The position numbers and the translations under genes were made by a program. From Acidobacterium sp049965615 (GTDB lineage Bacteria > Acidobacteriota > Terriglobia > Terriglobales > Acidobacteriaceae), in assembly GCA_049965615.1 (NCBI GenBank), contig JBMFWD010000010.1, forward strand, positions 1 to 64,000: 64,000 nucleotides of DNA. The letters run 5' to 3'. Numbering within the stretch: the stretch's first letter is position 1; the number at the start of each line of letters is the position of its first letter. Under the pieces are notes generated by a model. That model was not told the origin of the DNA. It ran no database searches and worked only from the letters and a program-made list of their open reading frames with translations. Shown one piece after another: positions 1 through 8,341 of the stretch.

Positions 1-130
1 ATCTGTATTTCCAGCGCCAAAGTTTGCCTCCCGCCGGCGTGATCGAGAGATAAAGACCTCGGCCGTCGGTCAATCGGTACGCCGTCTCTTTGGTTTTAGC
101 CTTGCGAATCACTGTATCCGTCAGCGTCAT
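1..130 (-). CDS. P4-type tyrosine integrase, N-terminal part (runs off left edge)
   Basis: Reading leftward from an ATG at 130, the 43 visible codons give the N-terminal arm-binding domain (DUF4102) of P4-family tyrosine recombinases: a K-A-K-x-K segment, then L-T-D-G-R-G-L-Y-L and a T-P-x-G-G-K-L-W-R-W-K-Y-R stretch, which are the family hallmarks. The catalytic domain lies outside the window. A GGGAGGGG Shine-Dalgarno sits 5 bases before the ATG. The gene starts 185 bases from the 3' end of tRNA-Ser, the usual arrangement for elements that integrate at tRNA 3' ends. It would catalyse integration and, with an excisionase, excision of the element to the left. Whether the gene is intact cannot be seen. 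Confidence 0.85.
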   Translation of the reverse strand, partial: MTLTDTVIRKAKTKETAYRLTDGRGLYLSITPAGGKLWRWKYR

Positions 131-160
131 CGTGCCCCTCCCAATGCCGGATTTTAAAAA

Positions 161-202
161 TACCCCCAGATCGAAATCAGTATACCCCCAGAGATACCCC
201 CA
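161..202. repeat. Three TACCCCCA repeats before the integrase
   Basis: The octamer TACCCCCA occurs at 161-168, 183-190 and 195-202, in the same orientation, between the integrase start and the tRNA. Clustered short direct repeats here are typical of arm-type binding sites for tyrosine integrases or operators for integrase autoregulation. The binding role is inference. Confidence 0.5.
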
Positions 203-314
203 CCAGTGCGTGGCTTCTGCTGGACCTCTCTGGATGCAGAAAGACGAAAACCCATTAATTACTGGGGTTTCATTTGATTTTCTGGATGTCTTTGGATGTC
301 TCTGGAAGGGTTCG

Positions 315-406
315 TGGCGGAGAGGGAGGGATTCGAACCCCCGATAGCCTTACGACTATGCCTGATTTCGAGTCAGGTGCGTTCAACCGGGCTCCGCCAC
401 CTCTCC
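315..406 (-). tRNA. tRNA-Ser(CGA)
   Basis: Reverse-strand sequence folds as a type II (long variable arm) tRNA of 92 nt: acceptor GGAGAGG pairs with CCTCTCC, followed by discriminator G and an encoded CCA (315-317). The anticodon loop is CTCGAAA, giving anticodon CGA, which reads UCG serine codons. The T-arm GGTTCGAATCC is intact. The 3' end faces the integrase gene, so this tRNA is the likely attachment site of the element to the left. Confidence 0.95.
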
Positions 407-655
407 GCTTGATGAGATGTGCCCGCGTTATTTTTTGAGTTTACCATTCGCCTGACGAGGCGTAAACGCCGCGGGTTGTGGGTGTCGGCGCAGGGAAATG
501 CGGCGGAAGCCGAGTGCTGCCGGCGTGGCTTAAGTGGCTGGCGCGGGGTGGCCTTCAGGGGTGGAAAAGAGAGAGGTTATGTAAACGCTTGTAGAAGGTT
601 ATGTCGGGTCCGTACACTTCATGTGACTGCATTTGCCCATCTTTAGGAGATTGCT

Positions 656-1852
656 GTGAAACTACTGCACCGCGTTGTTGCCTGTGGGGCTGCATTGCTT
701 GTGGCCACTTCGATGTATGCTCAGAAACCTTATCCGACTGCCGCGCAGTTGTCACCGACGCCGCCGATGGGCTGGAACAGCTGGAATCATTTTCACGGGA
801 AGGTGAACGAGGCGGATGTGAAGGCCGCCGCGAAGGCCATGGCGACGAGCGGTATGAAGGCGGCCGGGTACGAGTACATTGTGATTGACGATACCTGGCA
901 AGGGCAGCGGGATGCGGAGGGCAACATCCAGCCGAACAGCAAGTTTCCGGATATGCCTGGGCTGATTCGGTATGTGCATTCGCTGGGGCTGAAGTTTGGG
1001 CTCTATTCTTCGCCGGGGCCGAAGACCTGCGCTGGGTACGAGGGCAGTTACGGGCACGAGGCGCAGGATGCGGAGACCTATGCGAAGTGGGGCGTGGATT
1101 ATCTGAAGTATGACCTTTGCAGCTACGGCGGGATTATCCACAAAGAAGCCGGGAATAACCTGGCGAAGCAGCGCGCGATGCAGGAGGCCGCCTACGAGAA
1201 GATGCACAAGGCCCTGGTAGCGACGGGGCGACCGATTGTGTTCAGCCTGTGCCAGTATGGGACGACCTCGGTTTGGAAGTGGGGCGCGAGCGTGGGCGGT
1301 AATTTGTGGCGCACGACAGGTGATATTCAGGACAACTATGCGCGGATGGCGCATATCGGGTTTACGCAGGCGGGGTTGGCGAAGTTTGCGGGGCCGGGGC
1401 ACTGGAATGATCCGGACATGCTGGAGATTGGCAACGGCGGGATGAAGCCTGAGGAAGAGATGACGCATATGTCGCTGTGGGCGATTCTTGCGGCGCCGCT
1501 GATGGCTGGGAATGACCTGTCGAAGATGTCGCCTGAGACCTTGTCGATTTTGACGAATCGCGAGGTGATTGCGGTAGACCAGGACCGGCTGGGCCGTGAG
1601 GGGGACCGCATCTGGGAGGAGGGACCGCTGCAGGTGTGGGTGAAGCCCTTAGAGGGTGGCGCGAAGGCGGTTGGGTTGTTCAATACGAGCAATAACCCGC
1701 ATATGATGACGTTCAAGCTGTCTTCGATCGGGTTTCCGGCGGATGCGCATATGCGTGACCTTTGGAAGCACGCGGATGTGAAGGCGAAGAACGGGGAGTA
1801 TACGGTGGAGATTCCCCGGCATGGTGTGGTGATGCTGAAGGTGACGCGGTAG
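656..1852 (+). CDS. Secreted alpha-galactosidase, GH27
   Basis: 398 aa. Hydrolyses terminal alpha-galactose residues from oligo- or polysaccharides. A signal peptide covers about residues 1-22, so the enzyme is exported. The GH27 barrel begins at PPMGWNSWN (residue 36). The nucleophile is Asp153 in YLKYDLCS and the acid/base Asp223 in WRTTGDI; GHWNDPDML follows, also typical. The start is GTG at 656, supported by AGGAG 5 bases upstream. A C-terminal beta-domain ends in a short hydrophobic tail. The gene stands alone between the tRNA and sucA. galT at 13 kb could serve galactose use, but the two are not linked. Confidence 0.93.
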   Translation: MKLLHRVVACGAALLVATSMYAQKPYPTAAQLSPTPPMGWNSWNHFHGKVNEADVKAAAKAMATSGMKAAGYEYIVIDDTWQGQRDAEGNIQPNSKFPDMPGLIRYVHSLGLKFGLYSSPGPKTCAGYEGSYGHEAQDAETYAKWGVDYLKYDLCSYGGIIHKEAGNNLAKQRAMQEAAYEKMHKALVATGRPIVFSLCQYGTTSVWKWGASVGGNLWRTTGDIQDNYARMAHIGFTQAGLAKFAGPGHWNDPDMLEIGNGGMKPEEEMTHMSLWAILAAPLMAGNDLSKMSPETLSILTNREVIAVDQDRLGREGDRIWEEGPLQVWVKPLEGGAKAVGLFNTSNNPHMMTFKLSSIGFPADAHMRDLWKHADVKAKNGEYTVEIPRHGVVMLKVTR

Positions 1853-1995
1853 TTTTGTTGACTACTGCAATTCCTGGATAGAGAAAGCGATGAGCAAAAC
1901 TCCGCGTGGCCTGTGCGAAAGCGCCGCGCGGAGTACACTAAGTTGTTGCGCATCGCGTGAACGCCGTTTTCCGCGGTGCCGGCTTCTAACCCTAT

Positions 1996-4518
1996 ATGAG
2001 TGCTACGAAACTGGAAGTGAATCCGACGGACACCGTCGCCGAGTTAAAACGCGAACGAGTCTTTGACCATTACCGCCGCTGGGGATACCTGGAGGCGCAG
2101 CTTGATCCGCTGGGGCAGTATCTTGAGCCAGAGCCGGTGGAGGACTGGGCCACGAAGGGTCCGGATGTGGATGAGGCGCGCCGGTACTACTGCGGTACGG
2201 TGGGCGCGGAGTTCATGCATATTCCGTCGGCGGCGCGCCGCCGGTGGATACAGGAGCGGCTGGAGGTTGATCCGCCGCAGCTCTCGAAGGATGTGCAGGG
2301 GCGGATTCTTGAGGATCTGACGCGCGCGGACATCTTTGAGCAGGTGATCCAGTCGCGGTATCTGGGAACGAAGCGGTTTTCGCTGGAAGGCGTGACGGCG
2401 CTGATTCCTTTTCTGGATGAGCTGCTGGACCGCGCGGCGGAGATGGGCGCGAAGAAGTGCCTGATGGGCATGAGTCATCGGGGCCGGTTGAACGTGATGG
2501 TGAATACGTTTAAGAAGCCTGCGGTGGACATCTTTGCGAAGTTTGAGGATGTGGATCCGCGGAGCATTCTGGGCGGCGGCGATGTGAAGTACCACGTGGG
2601 CGCGACGTCTGAGGTGAAGGTGCGGACGGGTGAGACGATGGCACTGCATCTTGCGTCGAACCCGAGCCACCTGGAAGCGATTGACCCGATTGCGATGGGC
2701 CGGACGAAGGCCAAGCAGTTGCGCATGGAGCGCAAGGATGGCGCGAACGGGCACGAAGGCGTGCTGCTGGTGACAATCCACGGGGACGCAGCGTTTGCGG
2801 GGCAGGGTATATGGGCCGAGACGCTGAACCTTGCGTATGTGAACGGCTTTAACGTGGGTGGTTCGATCCACGTGATTGTGAACAACCTGATCGGATTTAC
2901 GGCGGAGCCGGAGGAGTCGAACTCGTCGCGGTTTGCGTCGGACCTGGCGAAGCGGCTGCCGATTCCGATCTTCCACGTGAACGCGGAGGATCCGGATGCG
3001 GTAGTGCGGATTGCGGCGCTGGCGGCGGAGTATCGGTATACGTTTGGGTCCGATGTAGTGGTGGACCTGGTGGGATATCGGCGGCACGGGCACAGCGAGG
3101 TGGACGATCCGACGATTACACAGCCGCTGCGGTATGCAAAGATCAAGGACCATCCGCCGCTGTATGAGATTTATGCCCATCGGATTGGGGTGGACGTTAC
3201 GGAGCGGGCCAAGGAGCTGCAGCACGAGTTTGGCGAGGCGCAGCGGGCCGCTACGAAGATGGAGAAGAAGCCGGTGGTGGCGACGCTGCCAGCGTACTGG
3301 AACGCTTACAAGGGCGGGCCTTACAAGGCTGAGTACGAGGTGAAGACCGGGCTTAGCCGCGAAGAGATTGAGCGGCTGGGCGTGGGACTGACGAGCTATC
3401 CGGACGGGTTCCATATTCACGCCAAGATTGAGAAGCTGCTGGAGCAGCGGCGGGAGATGACGGAGGGCAAGCGGCCGTTTGATTATGGGATGGCCGAGGC
3501 CCTGGCGTTTGGCTCGCTGCTGACGGCGGGGACTCCGGTTCGGCTGACGGGACAGGACAGCCAGCGCGGGACGTTCAACCAGCGGCACAGCATGCTGGTG
3601 GATATCGAGAACGAGAGCTCCTGGATTCCGCTGAATCACCTGGCGGAGGTTCAGGCGCCTTTTGATGTTTACAACTCGACGCTCTCCGAGGCCGGGGTGC
3701 TGGGCTTTGAATACGGCTATGCCCGGGATTATCCGGAGACGCTTGTGTTGTGGGAGGCGCAGTTTGGCGATTTTGCCAATGGGGCGCAGATTATCATCGA
3801 CCAGTTCCTGAGCTCGGCGGAGGACAAGTGGGGATTGCTGAGCGGGCTGGTGATGCTGCTGCCGCACGGGTACGAGGGCCAGGGGCCGGAGCACTCGAGC
3901 GCGCGCGTGGAGCGGTACCTGCAACTGACGGCGCGGGACAATATTCAGGTGTGCCAGCCTTCGAATGCGGCGCAGTACTTCCATTTGCTGCGGCGGCAGG
4001 CGCTGCGGAAGTGGCGGAAACCACTGGTGGTGTTTACGCCGAAGAGCATGCTGCGGCATCCGGATGCGGTTTCCGGGGTGGAGGAGTTCACACGGGAGCG
4101 GTTCTTGCCGGTGGTTCCTGAGACCGAGGTGCAGGATGCGACACGGCTGTTGCTGTGCACGGGCAAGATTGGGCACGAGCTGCGCATGGAGCGGAAGAAG
4201 AGGAAGGACGATAAGACGGGGATTCTGTTTATCGACCAGCTTTATCCGTGGCCGGAGGCGGAGCTGACGGCTGCGATTGAGGCACATCCGAACGCCCACG
4301 AGCTGGTGTGGGTGCAGGAAGAGCCGGAAAATATGGGCGCGCACTCGTTTGTGATGCCGAAGCTGCGCCGGCTGGCGCGGGGCCGGCAGGTGCTGAGCGT
4401 GAAGCGGTCGGCGTCGGCGACTCCGGCGACGGGTTCGGCGAAGGCGCACCAGATGGAGCAGAATACGCTGATCGAACTGGCGTTTCATCACTCGCTGAAG
4501 GAGAAGCTGGTGAAGTAG
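1996..4518 (+). CDS. sucA: 2-oxoglutarate dehydrogenase E1 component
   Basis: 840 aa. Thiamine-diphosphate E1 subunit that decarboxylates 2-oxoglutarate and passes the succinyl group to the lipoyl arm of E2 in the TCA cycle. HRGRLN (161-166), the GDAAFAGQG block (from 263) and VNNLIGFT (296-303) are the conserved cofactor-pocket segments, followed by the C-terminal transketolase-like domain. At 840 aa it is about 90 residues shorter than the E. coli enzyme, through shortening of the N-terminal region. sucB does not follow: the next 880 bases are non-coding. The Shine-Dalgarno before the ATG at 1996 is weak. Identification is secure. Confidence 0.96.
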   Translation: MSATKLEVNPTDTVAELKRERVFDHYRRWGYLEAQLDPLGQYLEPEPVEDWATKGPDVDEARRYYCGTVGAEFMHIPSAARRRWIQERLEVDPPQLSKDVQGRILEDLTRADIFEQVIQSRYLGTKRFSLEGVTALIPFLDELLDRAAEMGAKKCLMGMSHRGRLNVMVNTFKKPAVDIFAKFEDVDPRSILGGGDVKYHVGATSEVKVRTGETMALHLASNPSHLEAIDPIAMGRTKAKQLRMERKDGANGHEGVLLVTIHGDAAFAGQGIWAETLNLAYVNGFNVGGSIHVIVNNLIGFTAEPEESNSSRFASDLAKRLPIPIFHVNAEDPDAVVRIAALAAEYRYTFGSDVVVDLVGYRRHGHSEVDDPTITQPLRYAKIKDHPPLYEIYAHRIGVDVTERAKELQHEFGEAQRAATKMEKKPVVATLPAYWNAYKGGPYKAEYEVKTGLSREEIERLGVGLTSYPDGFHIHAKIEKLLEQRREMTEGKRPFDYGMAEALAFGSLLTAGTPVRLTGQDSQRGTFNQRHSMLVDIENESSWIPLNHLAEVQAPFDVYNSTLSEAGVLGFEYGYARDYPETLVLWEAQFGDFANGAQIIIDQFLSSAEDKWGLLSGLVMLLPHGYEGQGPEHSSARVERYLQLTARDNIQVCQPSNAAQYFHLLRRQALRKWRKPLVVFTPKSMLRHPDAVSGVEEFTRERFLPVVPETEVQDATRLLLCTGKIGHELRMERKKRKDDKTGILFIDQLYPWPEAELTAAIEAHPNAHELVWVQEEPENMGAHSFVMPKLRRLARGRQVLSVKRSASATPATGSAKAHQMEQNTLIELAFHHSLKEKLVK

Positions 4519-4661
4519 TGCTGGCCGCACGGGCGGACGCGCGCTTTGCGCGCCTTCCACCTCGGAGATTGTCCTGTCCCACCCAAGCGGAGCCTGGATG
4601 GCGCAGCCTCGTCTCGGTGGCTCGATTGGGTGCTTCAAAAAAAAGCGTTTGGGATACCCCT

Positions 4662-4775
4662 CTTTTTTGTGGGTAAGTGGTTGATTTTATGGGACAGGTT
4701 AGCCCACTAACGATGGGTCCATCTCTCTTGTTTTTGTGGGTATGTTGTTGATTCTGTTGGACAGGCTGGGGTTCT
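4662..4775. repeat. 114-bp direct repeat, copy A
   Basis: Begins CTTTTTTGTGGGTAAGTGG and ends in GGTTCT. The first ~65 bases match copy B at 4947-5060 exactly; the second half has several substitutions. The two copies lie 285 bases apart in the same orientation. Confidence 0.9.
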
Positions 4776-4946
4776 AGCCTCTGTTGGCGAGCATTCTCGC
4801 TGTTCGGGGCGGGATTGTTTCACCGCAAAGGCCGCGAAGATCGCAAAGGTGGCGGGTTGCCGGTTCTCAGTTCTCATTCTTCAGTTGCCAGGTTGGTAAT
4901 CTGTCGGGTCCGTACCCCCAAAAAATAAGAGATTCACGCCCCCTGA

Positions 4947-5060
4947 CTTTTTTGTGGGTAAGTGGTTGATTTTATGGGACAGGTTAGCCCACTAACGATG
5001 GGTCCCCCTCTCTTGTTTTTGGGAGTATGTTGTTGATTTGATGGAATGGACTGGTGTTCT
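4947..5060. repeat. 114-bp direct repeat, copy B
   Basis: Second copy of the segment at 4662-4775, same length and orientation, with substitutions concentrated in the distal half. No open frame or terminal inverted repeats mark it as an insertion sequence. Confidence 0.9.
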
Positions 5061-5211
5061 GGCATTGGATTGCCGGCTTTCGGGGTGAAACAATGCCGGG
5101 GTTAACGTCCTGTAGGGTATTGATTCGTTGGGGCTTGCAAGGAGGTTAGGCTTGTAATTCCATTAGAATCAGTGGTTGGTTGAGGGGGTTGGTGATTCCT
5201 GTTTGAGGCGT

Positions 5212-5236
5212 TAAAAAGGCGGCCTTCCGGCCGCCT
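5212..5236 (-). terminator. Rho-independent terminator after the STAS gene
   Basis: On the minus strand AGGCGGCCGGAAGGCCGCCT forms a perfect GC-rich hairpin followed at once by TTTTTAA. It lies 160 bases downstream of the STAS gene that ends at 5397 and would stop its transcript. Confidence 0.8.
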
Positions 5237-5396
5237 CGTTTGTGTTGGTTCCTACTTCTACAATAACAGTTTGAGGCGTTATTACCGGCAATTTGCCGGT
5301 TGCGATGGAATGGTCGGCCTTCGAACGAATCCCACGTCCTCTCCGCGGACATGGGGCACCCGGCTTGTCTGGAATCGTGTGGTCACGGTGCCCGAG

Positions 5397-5756
5397 CTAC
5401 ATGAACCTGGCGCCGGATTCTCCTATGACGGTGAATACGTTGAGGAGGTGGGTGAGTCCGAGGAGATTCTGGAGCTGCTTGCCGAGGTGCATGAGTTCGA
5501 GGGAGACGCCGGCGGATTTGGCGGAGACGTAGAGGCGGACGAGAGTGCCGAGACCCATGCTGTCAGTGTGGGAAACGTCTTCGAGCTTGAGGATGATGCG
5601 CTTGCTTGTGGGGATGAGTTCGCGGACGGCGGACTGGAGGACGTCGGCGGTTCCTGCGACGAGGCGGCCGTGGCAGATGACGAGGTTGACTTCGCCGGAG
5701 TAGTGCTGGATCTCGAAGGTGAGAGTGTTTGGGTTGGCGGAGGCGGCTTCGGGCAT
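5397..5756 (-). CDS. STAS-domain protein (anti-sigma factor antagonist type)
   Basis: 119 aa, one STAS domain. Such proteins bind an anti-sigma or switch kinase and are controlled by phosphorylation of a conserved serine. Here that site is in HTDSMGLGTLV, where the Ser-Met-Gly matches the usual D-S-x-G motif. The first strand carries VICHGRLVAGTA. AGGAGA lies 8 bases before the ATG. No kinase or phosphatase partner is adjacent, so the target is unknown. A second STAS protein is encoded at 9871-10572. Confidence 0.88.
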   Translation of the reverse strand: MPEAASANPNTLTFEIQHYSGEVNLVICHGRLVAGTADVLQSAVRELIPTSKRIILKLEDVSHTDSMGLGTLVRLYVSAKSAGVSLELMHLGKQLQNLLGLTHLLNVFTVIGESGARFM

Positions 5757-5927
5757 GGGGCTTCTCCTGTGGTGGAGCTGGAAACGGGAATCGGGGGATG
5801 GGTGCCATTATGCCACGCGGTGCTTGCCGCACGGGCGAACGCGGCTTCGCCGCAGGCTTATTGAGGAGTATTGCAGCTTTGTTGTAGCGCGGGTGATTCT
5901 CTCTTTCGAGGTGTTATTTTTGGAGCT

Positions 5928-6551
5928 ATGGGAAAGCTTGCGCTGCAGGAAGAGTTTGGGCAGATCGATATCTACCTTTTTGACCAGTTGCTGAAGGGGC
6001 GGATTACGCCGGGAATGCGGGTGCTGGATGCAGGGTGCGGCGGCGGGCGGAACCTGGTTTATCTGCTGCGGGAGGGATACGAGGTATTCGCGTCGGATGC
6101 GGATGCGGAGGCCGTGGAGAATGTGCGGGAGATGGCGGGTCGGCTGCGGCCGGAATCGCTGCCGGGTTTGCCGGAGGGGAATTTTCGGGTGGATCCGGTG
6201 GAGGCGATGAGCTTTGAAGACGCGAGCATGGATGTGGCGATCTGCAATACGGTGCTGCATTTTGCGCGCGACGATGCGCATTTTGAGCAGATGCTGATGG
6301 GCGTGTGGCGGAAGCTGGAACCGGGCGGGCTGTTTTTTGCGCGGCTGGGGTCAGTGATTGGGATGGAGAGCCACGTGGAGTGGCTGGGGGGCCGGCGGTA
6401 CAGGTCTCCGGATGGGTCAGAGCGGTATCTGGTGGATGAGGCTCTGCTGATGGATTGGACGGCGCGGCTGGGGGAGATGGAAGATCCGCTGAAGACCACG
6501 CTGGTGCAGGGGTTGCGGGCTATGACTACGTGGGTGGTGCGGAAGGGGTGA
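5928..6551 (+). CDS. SAM-dependent class I methyltransferase
   Basis: 207 aa. The glycine-rich SAM-binding motif I is VLDAGCGGGRN near the N-terminus; motif II acidic residues follow in FASDAD, and DVAICNTVLHF with the LEPGGLFFAR segment are the usual motif IV and post-I elements. The ATG at 5928 is preceded by GGAG at short spacing; an open frame extends 57 bases further upstream without a convincing start. The substrate cannot be told from sequence. It is not in an operon with a recognisable pathway. Confidence 0.85.
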   Translation: MGKLALQEEFGQIDIYLFDQLLKGRITPGMRVLDAGCGGGRNLVYLLREGYEVFASDADAEAVENVREMAGRLRPESLPGLPEGNFRVDPVEAMSFEDASMDVAICNTVLHFARDDAHFEQMLMGVWRKLEPGGLFFARLGSVIGMESHVEWLGGRRYRSPDGSERYLVDEALLMDWTARLGEMEDPLKTTLVQGLRAMTTWVVRKG

Positions 6552-6737
6552 GTTGAGGGTTGGTGCTTTGCACCGATGTGTGCACCCTGTTTGTTCCGAC
6601 CCCACTCATCGGGAAACTGCCCCTATGAATGGGGCACCCGGCACCCGGCGGATTTTCAAAACCGCAGATTTCTCCACTACGCGCCGTTGGCGCTCCGGTC
6701 GAAATGACCCTTCCGGGGGGGAATTTGTTTGGAGCGG

Positions 6738-6866
6738 TTATGAGTCGTTGCGCTCGGGTTTTTCGTCGTACTGGTAAGAGCGGTCGATGCGGTCGGACTG
6801 GTCCCGGTAGCGCTCTTGTTCGCGTTGCTTTTCGCGCTCTTCTCTTTCTTCTTTTCCGTCGGCCAT
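6738..6866 (-). CDS. Small highly charged protein, 42 aa
   Basis: A 42-codon frame dominated by Glu, Arg, Lys and Gln (MADGKEEREERE at the N-terminus), with AGGAAA eight bases before the ATG. The composition predicts a soluble helical or disordered peptide. No family is recognised. The support is the Shine-Dalgarno sequence and the clear departure from neighbouring non-coding composition; it could still be spurious. Confidence 0.45.
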   Translation of the reverse strand: MADGKEEREEREKQREQERYRDQSDRIDRSYQYDEKPERNDS

Positions 6867-6928
6867 TTGGGGTTTCCTGTTGCGTTGCATGTTTTTTTCA
6901 GTTTACAAACCGCAGGTCGCTCCGCTGC

Positions 6929-6954
6929 GTTCGCTCACCCTTCGGTGAGCGAAC
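6929..6954. terminator. Hairpin downstream of the M16 protease gene
   Basis: GTTCGCTCACC and GGTGAGCGAAC form an 11-bp perfect stem with a four-base loop, 28 bases past the end of the minus-strand protease gene. It lacks a U tract, so it may protect the 3' end or be repeat debris rather than terminate. Confidence 0.4.
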
Positions 6955-6981
6955 TTCGGTCGGGATGATAAGTTCTGTGGG

Positions 6982-8256
6982 TTAGCAGACGAGGTGGTCG
7001 CGGGTTAGCTTGATGCCTTCGAGGCGGCCCAGCAGGGTTGCGGCTACGAGTTCGGGGCGGAGGAGTTGCTGGGCCATCTGCATGATCTGGTCGGCGGTGA
7101 CTGCTTCGACGTTGTTGAGGATTTCGTCGAAGCTGGAGAAGTGGTTGAAGTACATCTCCTGACGGGCGAGGTTGGACATGCGGGCGGAGGAGCTTTCGAG
7201 GGAGAGCAGGAGGTTGCCCTTGAGCTGGTCCTTGGCGCGGCGGAGCTCGCCGGGGTCGACGGGCGAGGACTTGATGCGGCGGAACTCGGCCATGATGAGG
7301 TCGACGACGAGGAGGGCCTGGGCGGCGGAGGTTCCGGCGTAGACGCAGAGGGAGCCGGTGTCGCGATAGGGCGCGAGGTCAGAGTAGATGGAGTAGACGA
7401 GGCCGCGCTCTTCGCGGATGGTCTGGAAGAGGCGTGAGCTCATGCCGCCGCCGAGGATGTTGTTGAGCATGAGGGTGACGTAGCGCTGGTCGTGATTGAC
7501 CTGGGGCGCGGGAACGCCGAGGCAGAGCTGGACCTGCTCAAGAGATTGCTTATTGCGGAGCTGGATGCGGGCGTGGGTTTTGGGGGCGTCCTGCGTGTGG
7601 GGCGATTTGCCGGCGGGCAGGTTCTCGAAGCGGCGGCGGACCTGCTCGACGAACTCTTCATGCTGGAGGTTGCCGGCGGCGGTGAAGACGAGGTTGCCGC
7701 CGAGGAAGCGGTCGCCGTAGTAGGAGAAGAGCGTGTCCTGCTCGAAGCGCTTGACGGTTTCGCGGGTGCCGAGGATGGGCTTGGAGAGCGGATGACCCTT
7801 CCAGAAGGACTGGGTGAAGATTTCGTGGACGAGGTAGTCGGGATTGTCCTCGTCGATTTTAATTTCTTCAAGGACGACGCCGCGCTCGCGGTGGATTTCT
7901 TCGTGGTCGAAGGTGGGGTTGAGGACGAGGTCGGAGAGGACGTCGATGGCGGTGGGGACGTGCTCGTCGAGGACCTTGATGTTGAAGCAGATGGTTTCCT
8001 TGCCGGTGAAGGCGTCGATGTTGCCTCCGATGGCGTCGACCTCGCGGGCGATGTGCTGGGCGGAGCGGTTTTTGGTTCCCTTGAAGACCATGTGCTCGAC
8101 GAAGTGGGAGATGCCGTTGACTTCGGGGAGTTCGTGACGTGAGCCGGTGTTGATCCAGACGCCCATGGCGACGGAGCGGACGTGGTCCATGCGCTCGGTG
8201 AGGATGGTGAGGCCGTTGGGTAGGGTGGTGCGCTGAATGTCTCGCATGTGATTCAT
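6982..8256 (-). CDS. M16 family zinc metalloprotease
   Basis: 424 aa. Pitrilysin-type processing peptidase with the inverted zinc motif HFVEH (His51, Glu54, His55); the third ligand is a Glu in ERGVVLEEIK, about residue 131. The N-terminal MRDIQRTTLPNGLTILTE and the later SRLFQTIREERGLVYS (R/Y pair) are typical of the single-domain bacterial enzymes related to YmxG and mitochondrial processing peptidase beta. The ATG at 8256 (MNHMRDI) is preferred; ATG at 8247 (MRDIQ) is also possible and an upstream ATG at 8289 would overlap rlmN. Divergent from rlmN. Confidence 0.92.
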   Translation of the reverse strand: MNHMRDIQRTTLPNGLTILTERMDHVRSVAMGVWINTGSRHELPEVNGISHFVEHMVFKGTKNRSAQHIAREVDAIGGNIDAFTGKETICFNIKVLDEHVPTAIDVLSDLVLNPTFDHEEIHRERGVVLEEIKIDEDNPDYLVHEIFTQSFWKGHPLSKPILGTRETVKRFEQDTLFSYYGDRFLGGNLVFTAAGNLQHEEFVEQVRRRFENLPAGKSPHTQDAPKTHARIQLRNKQSLEQVQLCLGVPAPQVNHDQRYVTLMLNNILGGGMSSRLFQTIREERGLVYSIYSDLAPYRDTGSLCVYAGTSAAQALLVVDLIMAEFRRIKSSPVDPGELRRAKDQLKGNLLLSLESSSARMSNLARQEMYFNHFSSFDEILNNVEAVTADQIMQMAQQLLRPELVAATLLGRLEGIKLTRDHLVC

Positions 8257-8341
8257 AGATTCTTTGGCAGGTCCCGGCGGTGGAGTCATGGGTGGCGCGA
8301 AGCAGGTGGCGCGGAGAATCCTGAGATATGCTCAGGATGGA

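Larger units (their letters stand above)
4519..5396. other. Non-coding interval with duplicated segment
   Basis: 878 bases between sucA and the STAS gene hold no open frame with coding character. The interval carries a 114-bp duplicated segment, a terminator at 5212-5236, a GTTTGAGGCG word at 5201 and 5269, and a CCGGCAATTTGCCGG hairpin near 5284. T-rich tracts and phrases such as ATGGGGCACC (5351, also at 6629 and 26037) recur in other gaps of the window, suggesting accumulated repetitive debris. Confidence 0.7.

Noticed and set aside
2044..4638. 864-codon open frame antisense to sucA
   Set aside because: Arg/His/Pro/Leu-rich shadow of a certain gene; high GC keeps opposite frames open throughout the window.
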